Below are positions 5,804 through 12,057 of a stretch of DNA of 12,057 nucleotides, piece by piece; the stretch's first letter is position 1; the number at the start of each line of letters is the position of its first letter. The stretch comes from Aphodousia sp048520025 (GTDB lineage: Bacteria > Pseudomonadota > Gammaproteobacteria > Burkholderiales > Burkholderiaceae_F), in NCBI GenBank assembly GCA_048520025.1, contig DBFZTP010000104.1, forward strand, positions 1 to 12,057, in the 5' to 3' direction. The notes under the pieces were generated by a model that saw only the letters and a list, made by a program, of their open reading frames with translations, was not told where the DNA came from and did not search any database. A program made the translations under genes and the position numbers.

Positions 5804-6799
5804 CTATCTAGCGTGATAAGAGGTGACCAAGTCAACTTCTTCTTGAGAACCCAAGAACACGGCTACGCGTTGGTGTAAACCCGTCGGCGTGATTTCACGA
5901 ATGCGTTCGTAGCCATTGGTGGCTCGGCCGCCGGCTTCCTCAATCAACCAACTCATCGGGTTGGCTTCGTACATCAAGCGCAATTTACCGGCCTTCTTCG
6001 GATCACGGTTATCGCGCGGGTACATGAAGATACCACCGCGATTTAAGATGCGGTGCACTTCAGCGACCATGGCGGCAATCCAACGCATGTTGAAATTCTT
6101 ACCACGAGGACCCGTGACGCCTGCCAACATTTCAGAAACATAGCGTTGAACCGGGGCTTCCCAGTGACGCATATTGGAGCAGTTGATGGCAAATTCAGCC
6201 GTTTGCGGAGCCAACGTCACCTTTTCAATGGTTTGGAAGTATTCGTTCTTCGCAGAATCCAACGTAAAGACCGTTGTACCGAAGCCCAACGTCATCACCA
6301 ATTGCGTTTGCGGGCCGTAGATGACGTAACCGGCAGCCTTTTGTTGCGTACCCGGTTGCAAGAACTCTTCGTCCTTGACGTCACGGTGCGGGGTGCCGGC
6401 GGGCAAAATCGAGAAAATCGTGCCGATCGAGACATTGATGTCAATGTTGCTCGAGCCATCCAACGGATCAAACAAAACCAAGTAGGGGCCGATGTCGCAG
6501 TTTTCCGGCACTTGAAGAGCGTTATCCATTTCTTCACTGGCCACGGCGCTTACAAAACCGCTTTCCATGCAGGCTTGGCTCATAATGTCATTGGCAATGA
6601 TGTCCAATTTCTTTTGCGTTTCGCCTTGGACGTTTTCGCTGCCAGCGGAACCTAGAACGCCTGCCAATGCACCTAAACTTACCTTAAAGCTGATGTCTTT
6701 ACACGTTTCGGCGATGTGAGCGATAAGCCCCGTGAGCTTAGGATCCACACCGTGTTCATTTTGCATTTCTTGTAAATACAAGGCTAAAGTTTTTGCCAT
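5804..6799 (-). CDS. fbp: Fructose-1,6-bisphosphatase, class I
   Basis: Hydrolyses fructose 1,6-bisphosphate to fructose 6-phosphate, the committed step of gluconeogenesis, in the cytoplasm. The metal-binding signature DPLDGSSN is at 111-118, preceded by the acidic SEE at 88-90 and GETQKKLD at 59-66. The class I active-site segment LRLMYEANPMSWLIEEAGG is near the C-terminus. At 331 residues it has the usual length. An AAAGGAAAG element sits about 7 nt before the ATG. The start is 24 nt after the pepN stop, and the small membrane protein follows 2 nt after its own stop, so the three form one transcription unit. Identification is secure. Confidence 0.97.
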   Translation of the reverse strand: MAKTLALYLQEMQNEHGVDPKLTGLIAHIAETCKDISFKVSLGALAGVLGSAGSENVQGETQKKLDIIANDIMSQACMESGFVSAVASEEMDNALQVPENCDIGPYLVLFDPLDGSSNIDINVSIGTIFSILPAGTPHRDVKDEEFLQPGTQQKAAGYVIYGPQTQLVMTLGFGTTVFTLDSAKNEYFQTIEKVTLAPQTAEFAINCSNMRHWEAPVQRYVSEMLAGVTGPRGKNFNMRWIAAMVAEVHRILNRGGIFMYPRDNRDPKKAGKLRLMYEANPMSWLIEEAGGRATNGYERIREITPTGLHQRVAVFLGSQEEVDLVTSYHAR

Positions 6800-6823
6800 G
6801 GTTTGTCTTTCCTTTTCGTGGTG

Positions 6824-9496
6824 TTAGTGAGAGGCGTTGTTAAGAGCCTTGCCCACGACTTCCTTAAGATTATTCGATAAATTCGGTTGAGAATAAACGT
6901 AGTTTAATGCACCAAACATCAAACGGGCACACTCTGGCGTATAGCGGCGCCAACCATCGAGGCAGCGAGCCAAACGAGCAGCGATGGCCGGGTTAATGCG
7001 GTCAAGCTTTAAAACTTCACTTGCCCAAAGTTTATAGCCTTCGTTATCAGGACGATGGAATTCGGCCAAATTGTTTTGACAGAAAGCTAAAACCAACGAA
7101 TAGACGTTGTTGGGGTTATTCGTGTTGTAACCCGGATAGCGCTCAATAAGGTTTTGCACAACATCCTTAATGGAGCATTCGTCCATGGGGATGGTGGCCG
7201 TGGCCTGAACCGTAAACCACTTGTTGATCAAAAGCGGTTCATCGCGCCATTCGGCCTCAGCAGCTTCGAGCAAGGCGTACTTGGTGGGCGAAGCGCTATT
7301 GACAATAATACGCAAGGCATCCAAGCGTTCGGTCAAATTCGAACTGGTTTCAAACGATTGACGGGCACGCAAGAGGGACTTGGCGTTGCCGCCTGCCAAA
7401 AGCAATTCAAAGCAAATCGCACGCAAGGCGCGACGACCCGAATCGGTCGGATTGGGCGAATAGGTCGAACTCGGTAAATTTTCATCAAACACACGCATGA
7501 TGACGTGTGAGAAAAGGCGACCTAATTGGTCACGCAACGCACGCGTAGCGGCACGAATCGCTAAAGGATTAATCAAAGGTTGAGATTCTGCGACACGACG
7601 CTCGCTCGGTAACGTCAACGCAATAGCCTTAAACGCAGCCGAAGCTTGCTTGTCGGTTAACATCGCTTCAAAAGCATTTTTGAAGTGGGGATTAATCACC
7701 ATGCGCGTACCGCGTTCATAATCCATCACCATTTCGTTAATGCAACGAAGCGACAACGCTTCCATGGCTTCGCAACGGTTAAAGGCATCGTTATCGAAAC
7801 GGCTTAAAAAGACCAATTCTTCGTTCGTGTAGTCATAGTCCACAACGATTGGAGCCGAGAAATTACGAGCCAAAGACGGAACCGGTTTTTCTTTAATGCC
7901 GACAAAGGTCCAAGTAAATTCGGTTTCGGTCAATTCCAAAATGCGGGCGTTACCCTTGGGGCTCGTTTCGGCTTGCAACTGCAACGGAATCGGGTTACCC
8001 TTGGGGCTCAAAAGCGCAAAACCAAAGGGGATATGGAAAGGTTCCTTATTGGCTTGGCCGGGTGTTGCCGGGCATGATTGCGTCAGTTTCACCGTGTAGG
8101 TGGCGCTGTTGCGATTCCATTGCGTCTCGACCTTCACATGAGGAGTACCGGCTTGTGTGTACCAACGCTTAAATTGCGTCAAATCCTTTAAGTTAGCCTT
8201 ACCCATCGCAGCTAAGAAGTCGTCACAGGTGACTGCATTCCCATCATTTTCTTTGATGTACAAATCAAAGCCGCGCTTAAAGCCCTCTTTACCTAAAAGG
8301 GTTTGCAGCATGCGGATAACTTCGGCGCCCTTTTCATAAACGGTGGTCGTATAGAAATTGTTGATTTCTTCGTAGGACTCGGGACGAATCGGGTGAGCCA
8401 TAGGGCCGGCGTCTTCCAAGAATTGCGTATCACGGAGGTAACGCACGTCTTCAATCCGTTTGACGGCGCGTGCTGTGGGGTCACCCAACATATCGCTTGA
8501 GAATTCTTGATCGCGGAAAACGGTCAAACCTTCTTTGAGCGTTAATTGGAACCAGTCGCGGCAAGTGACACGGTTACCCGTCCAGTTGTGGAAATACTCG
8601 TGGGCAATGACGCTTTCAATGCGAGCAAAGTCGCGGTCGGTGGCAACAGAAGGTGTTGCTAACACGCAGCGTGAATTAAAAATGTTGAGGCCCTTATTTT
8701 CCATGGCACCGAAATTGAAGTCATCGGTGGCCACAATCATGAAGCGTTCAAGGTCGAGCTCGAGACCAAAGCGCTTTTCATCCCAAGCAATGGCGCGCTT
8801 TAAGCTTTCCATGGCAAATTCGGTCTTATCGAGATTTTTCTCTTCAGTCCAAATTTGCAAAAGGGCTTTCTTACCGTTTTTGAGTTGGAAGCGTTCTTCT
8901 CGGCACTTTAAGTCACCGGCCACCAACGCAAAGAGATAACACGGCTTTTTAAACGGATCTTCCCAAACGGCATAGCTCCAGTTTTCATCAATGGCGCCTT
9001 CTTCAACCAAGTTACCGTTAGAGAGCATGACCGGGCAGAAAGACTTCGGTGCGTTGATACGCACCTTGAATTTCGCCATCACATCGGGGCGATCGGGGTA
9101 GTACGTAATGCGACGAAAACCTTCGGCTTCGCATTGCGTCATGAAGTTACCGTTAGAGATATAAAGCCCCATCAACGTCGTATTGGCTGACGGGTTGATA
9201 ATGTTTTCAATTTGAACTTTAACTTCTTTGGTGATGTTGCGAAGCACCAAGTCGCCCGAGGGCAACAAGGTGTAGTCGGCACGGCCCAACTCTTGATCAT
9301 CAACACTGACTTTGACCAAATTGAGTTCACGGCCGTTTAAGACAAGGTCATCACTTGTGCGTTTTTCGTTCGGACGGATCGTCAATGTGCTTGTGACACG
9401 GGTTTTCTGAGGGTGTAAATCAAACACCAAATCCACGGTATCGACAAGGTGATTAGGGGGTAAATAGTCTTTGCGGTAAATCGTCTCGCTAGCCAT
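6824..9496 (-). CDS. pepN: Aminopeptidase N (M1 family, E. coli PepN type)
   Basis: Zinc metallopeptidase that removes N-terminal residues from peptides in the cytoplasm, completing protein turnover. The M1 hallmarks are intact: GAMENKG at 263-269 for recognition of the free amino terminus, H299-E-Y-F-H303 with the catalytic glutamate E300, and the third zinc ligand E322 in KEGLTVFRDQEF. The 890 residues give the full four-domain PepN layout, with the long helical C-terminal half. An AAAGGGAAAGAGG stretch precedes the ATG. No convincing promoter hexamers were found in the 120 bp between the purB terminator and this start, though TAAAAT near 9549 is a candidate -10. It leads the unit with fbp. 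Confidence 0.97.
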   Translation of the reverse strand: MASETIYRKDYLPPNHLVDTVDLVFDLHPQKTRVTSTLTIRPNEKRTSDDLVLNGRELNLVKVSVDDQELGRADYTLLPSGDLVLRNITKEVKVQIENIINPSANTTLMGLYISNGNFMTQCEAEGFRRITYYPDRPDVMAKFKVRINAPKSFCPVMLSNGNLVEEGAIDENWSYAVWEDPFKKPCYLFALVAGDLKCREERFQLKNGKKALLQIWTEEKNLDKTEFAMESLKRAIAWDEKRFGLELDLERFMIVATDDFNFGAMENKGLNIFNSRCVLATPSVATDRDFARIESVIAHEYFHNWTGNRVTCRDWFQLTLKEGLTVFRDQEFSSDMLGDPTARAVKRIEDVRYLRDTQFLEDAGPMAHPIRPESYEEINNFYTTTVYEKGAEVIRMLQTLLGKEGFKRGFDLYIKENDGNAVTCDDFLAAMGKANLKDLTQFKRWYTQAGTPHVKVETQWNRNSATYTVKLTQSCPATPGQANKEPFHIPFGFALLSPKGNPIPLQLQAETSPKGNARILELTETEFTWTFVGIKEKPVPSLARNFSAPIVVDYDYTNEELVFLSRFDNDAFNRCEAMEALSLRCINEMVMDYERGTRMVINPHFKNAFEAMLTDKQASAAFKAIALTLPSERRVAESQPLINPLAIRAATRALRDQLGRLFSHVIMRVFDENLPSSTYSPNPTDSGRRALRAICFELLLAGGNAKSLLRARQSFETSSNLTERLDALRIIVNSASPTKYALLEAAEAEWRDEPLLINKWFTVQATATIPMDECSIKDVVQNLIERYPGYNTNNPNNVYSLVLAFCQNNLAEFHRPDNEGYKLWASEVLKLDRINPAIAARLARCLDGWRRYTPECARLMFGALNYVYSQPNLSNNLKEVVGKALNNASH

Positions 9497-9609
9497 GCCT
9501 CTTTCCCTTTGTAATGTGCGAATCGCAACAGAGTTTTAACTTATTCATTTTAAGCGTTTGGCGTTGTTTTTTCACTCAAAATTGAAAGTGATTCGTAAAA
9601 AAAGCTCAC

Positions 9610-9649
9610 AAAAGAGAAAACCCGAAGATTTCTAAGAAACCTTCGGGTT
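9610..9649 (-). terminator. Intrinsic terminator of purB
   Basis: AACCCGAAG (9649-9641) pairs with CTTCGGGTT (9627-9619), and the loop can add TTTCT/AGAAA pairs, followed on the minus strand by TTCTCTTTT. It lies 26 nt after the purB stop codon. Confidence 0.88.
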
Positions 9650-9674
9650 GGGGTGGTGAAATTTCTAAACGAAA

Positions 9675-11039
9675 TTAACCGCGCTTAGCTAATTCAACAG
9701 CCTTACCGATGTAGGTGCCCGGGGTCAATTCCATTAAGCGTGCCTTAGCATCTTCAGGGATGTCGAGACCGGTGACGAATTCGTGAATGGTCTCAGGCGT
9801 AATACCCTTACCGCGCGTCAAAGCCTTGAGTTGTTCGTAGGGGTGCGGCACACCGTAGCGACGCATTACCGTTTGGATGGCTTCTGCCAACACTTCCCAA
9901 GCGTGATCGAGGTCTTGAGCTAAACGGTCTTCGTTGAGTTGCAACTTGCCCAAACCGCGCGTTAAGGCGTTGTAGCCTACGAAGCAGTAACCGAAAGCTA
10001 CGCCCAAGTTACGAAGAACGGTGGAGTCGGTCAAGTCGCGTTGCCAACGAGAAATCGGCAACTTTTGAGCCAAGTGCGTCAAAAGGGCGTTGGCGATGCC
10101 CAAGTTACCTTCGCTGTTTTCGAAGTCAATCGGATTGACCTTATGCGGCATCGTGGAAGAACCCACTTCACCTTCCTTGAGTTTTTGCTTGTAAAAGCCC
10201 AAGGAGATGTAGCCCCAAACGTCCTTGTCCAAGTCCAAAAGAATCGTGTTGGCGCGAACGACAGCATCAAAAATTTCAGCCATGTAGTCGTGCGGTTCAA
10301 TTTGAATCGTGTGGGTGTTGAAGTTAAGACCTAAGCGTTCTTCAACCACCTTCTTAGAGAAGCTTTCCCAGTCTTTTTCAGGGTAAGCAATCAAGTGAGC
10401 GTTGTAGTTACCGACGGCTCCGTTCATCTTTGCCAAAATCTTCACGGCCTTGATGGATTCAATGGCGCGACCTAAGCGGATGGAGACGTTAGCCCATTCT
10501 TTACCTACCGTCGTGGGGGAAGCGGTTTGACCGTGCGTGCGGGATAACATCGGAACGTGTGCCCATTGGTTGGCGTAGCCCACGAGCGTTTGGCGGATTT
10601 GTTCCAAGTATTCAACGATGGCGGCGCGACCTTCGGTGAGCATCAAAGCGTGGGACGTGTTATTGATGTCTTCGCTCGTGCAGGCAAAGTGAACGAATTC
10701 GCTGGCTTTGGCCAATTCTTCATCGTGAGCCACTTGGTTCTTAATCCAGTATTCCACGGCCTTAACGTCGTGGTTCGTGGTCTTTTCAATATCTTTAATA
10801 GCTTGGCAAGATTCGATCGTGAAGTTTTCGACCAAACCACGCAAGAAAGCCTTACCGTGGTCAGAGATGTGCGGCAACTCCGGCAAATCAAACTCGCTCA
10901 AAGCGATGAGCCATTCGACTTCAACGCGGACGCGAGCACGCATGAAAGCCGATTCGGAGAAAATGTCACGAAGGGCTTCGGTTTGACGAGCATAACGACC
11001 ATCAAGCGGAGACAAAGCGGTTAAAGCAGAAAGTTCCAT
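9675..11039 (-). CDS. purB: Adenylosuccinate lyase (E. coli-type PurB)
   Basis: Catalyses two fumarate-releasing steps of purine synthesis: SAICAR to AICAR, and adenylosuccinate to AMP. The superfamily signature GSSTMPHKVNP is at 293-303 with the catalytic serine, TSEDINNTSH is at 121-130, and the catalytic histidine is in SRTHGQT at 166-172. Length (454 residues) and the PLDGRYARQ opening match the gamma/betaproteobacterial form rather than the Bacillus form. AGGA lies 7 nt before the ATG. It stands alone, with its own promoter-like element and terminator, and is divergent from the Spy-like gene. Identification is secure. Confidence 0.97.
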   Translation of the reverse strand: MELSALTALSPLDGRYARQTEALRDIFSESAFMRARVRVEVEWLIALSEFDLPELPHISDHGKAFLRGLVENFTIESCQAIKDIEKTTNHDVKAVEYWIKNQVAHDEELAKASEFVHFACTSEDINNTSHALMLTEGRAAIVEYLEQIRQTLVGYANQWAHVPMLSRTHGQTASPTTVGKEWANVSIRLGRAIESIKAVKILAKMNGAVGNYNAHLIAYPEKDWESFSKKVVEERLGLNFNTHTIQIEPHDYMAEIFDAVVRANTILLDLDKDVWGYISLGFYKQKLKEGEVGSSTMPHKVNPIDFENSEGNLGIANALLTHLAQKLPISRWQRDLTDSTVLRNLGVAFGYCFVGYNALTRGLGKLQLNEDRLAQDLDHAWEVLAEAIQTVMRRYGVPHPYEQLKALTRGKGITPETIHEFVTGLDIPEDAKARLMELTPGTYIGKAVELAKRG

Positions 11040-11077
11040 TTTTAAGTCCTACAAAATTGAAAAAATTCGATGCGCTA

Positions 11078-11086
11078 ATTGTATCA
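11078..11086 (-). promoter_or_regulatory. Extended -10 promoter candidate for purB
   Basis: Minus-strand TGATACAAT combines an extended -10 TG with TACAAT (five of six). No good -35 lies 16-18 bp upstream, as is common for extended -10 promoters. It would give a leader of about 30 nt. Confidence 0.45.
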
Positions 11087-11309
11087 AATGCGTACAGCTT
11101 TCTCTTTTGATATTTTCTAAGAATTTTCAACGAATAACCCGTTTTTATTGGGAAGTGGAAGGGTTTGAAACAATAAGTTCAAATTTTCTTTTGCAAAAGT
11201 GTAAATTTCACAGGTTTTCTCTAACAAATTCATACATAAGCAAAAAGATTGTTGCGTGTAATTGCCATAAACTGTGAATCACAGCAAAAGCTAAAGTTAA
11301 CATCATGAA

Positions 11310-11347
11310 GCCCCTAATTGATAATCCCTTTTAGGGGCCCTTTTTTT
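11310..11347 (+). terminator. Intrinsic terminator in the leader of the Spy-like gene
   Basis: GCCCCTAA (11310-11317) pairs with TTAGGGGC (11331-11338) across a 13-nt loop, followed by CC and seven T residues (11341-11347). It ends only 14 nt before the start codon at 11362, so it acts on transcripts that begin further upstream in the same intergenic region. Confidence 0.75.
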
Positions 11348-11361
11348 AAGAGAGTGGTCTT

Positions 11362-11964
11362 ATGAAAACCTACAAAAACATTTTATTGACTGCCGCCATG
11401 GTCGCGGTCGCTGTGCCGATGACGGCTTACGCCTGGCACGGTAACGGCTATGGCCCGAGAGGCTTTGATAATGACAATGCTCCGAGAGCTCATTGCTATT
11501 GGGGAGATGATGAAGGCGGTCCGCGTGGTTATCGACACGCACCTCGTCACGGCTATATGGGCGGACACATTGTTCGTACCTTCGGAATGGACGCACAAGA
11601 AGCACGTGATTTTATGGGAGACGTGAAAAAGGTTTTGGGCATTGGCGCCAAAGAAGATAAAGCCTGGAGCGCTTTGAGCAACGCTTACGTTAACTTGGCC
11701 ACGGCGCGCAACGCTCACCACGACAAGCACCGTGATGCTCGAAAAATGGATCATCAACAATTTTTAGAGCATCGCAGTCAATGGATGAACGATCACGCTA
11801 AAGCCTTTGACGCTTTTGTCAAAGCTCGCGCTCAATTGGCAAAGACCATGTCAGCAGAGCAGGTCGATCGCATGGACTATATTTTAAATACCGGCCGTTT
11901 GACGCACCACATGAATGATTTTAAGCGTATGGGTGACGGGCAAAAGAAGGGGCCGGCTAAATAA
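11362..11964 (+). CDS. Secreted Spy/CpxP-like histidine-rich protein
   Basis: A 200-residue exported protein. Residues 1-24 form a clear signal peptide (positively charged start, hydrophobic core, AYA before the predicted cut at 24/25). The first part of the mature protein is rich in G, H, R, W and Y with one cysteine (C45). After that come amphipathic helices rich in A, H, D and K, and a KTMSAEQVDRMDYIL segment resembling the LTxxQ motif of periplasmic Spy/CpxP chaperones and related metal-resistance proteins. About one residue in ten is histidine, which would suit metal binding. GAGAG lies about 8 nt before the ATG. Family assignment is tentative, and the role in envelope or metal stress is inference. 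Confidence 0.72.
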   Translation: MKTYKNILLTAAMVAVAVPMTAYAWHGNGYGPRGFDNDNAPRAHCYWGDDEGGPRGYRHAPRHGYMGGHIVRTFGMDAQEARDFMGDVKKVLGIGAKEDKAWSALSNAYVNLATARNAHHDKHRDARKMDHQQFLEHRSQWMNDHAKAFDAFVKARAQLAKTMSAEQVDRMDYILNTGRLTHHMNDFKRMGDGQKKGPAK

Positions 11965-11980
11965 AGTGTAACAACGCAAG

Positions 11981-12013
11981 AAGGAAGAGAGTCACCGGAT
12001 TTTCTTCCTTTTT
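11981..12013 (+). terminator. Intrinsic terminator of the Spy-like gene
   Basis: AAGGAAGA (11981-11988) pairs with TCTTCCTT (12003-12010), giving 8 bp with a 14-nt loop, followed by TTTCATTTT. It lies 16 nt after the stop codon. Confidence 0.8.
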
Positions 12014-12057
12014 CATTTTGGAAATTTTTGAGACAAAAATTGCGAAAAAATATCTGA

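Larger units (their letters stand above)
11040..11361. other. Divergent intergenic region between purB and the Spy-like gene
   Basis: An A+T-rich, 322-bp stretch without a convincing gene. Besides the purB promoter candidate and the terminator at 11310-11347, it holds a perfect 12-bp palindrome CTTTTGCAAAAG (11188-11199) and a short hairpin CTGTG-AAT-CACAG (11272-11284). A nine-codon mini-ORF (11305-11334, MKPLIDNPF then stop) lies within the terminator hairpin. I could not assign a plus-strand promoter with confidence. Confidence 0.6.

Noticed and set aside
6053..6655. 200-codon open frame on the plus strand
   Set aside because: It lies entirely antisense to fbp, whose catalytic motifs are intact, and its product has no domain-like features. 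It is a shadow of codon bias.
7949..8009. 16-bp direct repeat 45 bp apart in pepN (7949-7964 and 7994-8009)
   Set aside because: It is in frame, encodes SPKGN twice within normal-looking coding sequence, and has no third copy. Probably a local coincidence or an old small duplication.
10557..11024. 155-codon open frame on the plus strand
   Set aside because: It is antisense to the N-terminal part of purB, with no ribosome-binding site or recognisable motif.
1..12057. CRISPR arrays, insertion sequences, integrases, toxin-antitoxin or phage genes
   Set aside because: I looked for spaced direct repeats, transposase or integrase motifs and attachment-like duplications next to the tRNA, and found none.

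Overview
The window looks like chromosomal DNA from a betaproteobacterium, probably a gut-associated member of the Burkholderiales such as the Sutterella/Parasutterella group. I infer this from the flavour of the housekeeping proteins (long-form PurB, PepN, class I FBPase, TrmB, UppP), moderate G+C, and an anaerobic [FeFe]-hydrogenase among otherwise proteobacterial genes. Nothing suggests a phage, plasmid or insertion sequence. Almost everything is on the minus strand; only the last gene is on the plus strand.

Read in the minus direction from the right: purB (11039-9675) has its own promoter-like element and a strong terminator. Next is a tight unit of pepN, fbp and a 58-residue membrane protein too short for ordinary ORF calling (5801-5625), closed by a 12-bp hairpin. 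Then comes the most interesting locus (5476-3428). One reading frame joins an [FeFe]-hydrogenase (two 4Fe-4S clusters, H-cluster domain, small-subunit-like tail) to a double-rubredoxin rubrerythrin. Its promoter region holds a perfect inverted repeat of the ATAG-N7-CTAT type known for OxyR, centred near -64, and further short inverted repeats around the inferred start of transcription. At the hydrogenase/rubrerythrin junction a textbook Shine-Dalgarno sequence precedes an internal ATG, so the frame may yield both a fusion and a free rubrerythrin. The simplest reading is an H2-linked peroxide- or oxygen-defence module in an anaerobe.

Further left are tRNA-Gly(CCC) with an intrinsic terminator, trmB, uppP with a strong terminator, a non-coding stretch that folds as a structured minus-strand RNA (best guess 6S RNA), and a coupled pair made of an EVE-domain protein and a TSUP-family membrane transporter. 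On the right end, a 322-bp intergenic region carries an intrinsic terminator only 14 bp before the start codon of a secreted, histidine-rich Spy/CpxP-like protein. This suggests either leader attenuation or a small RNA ending there.
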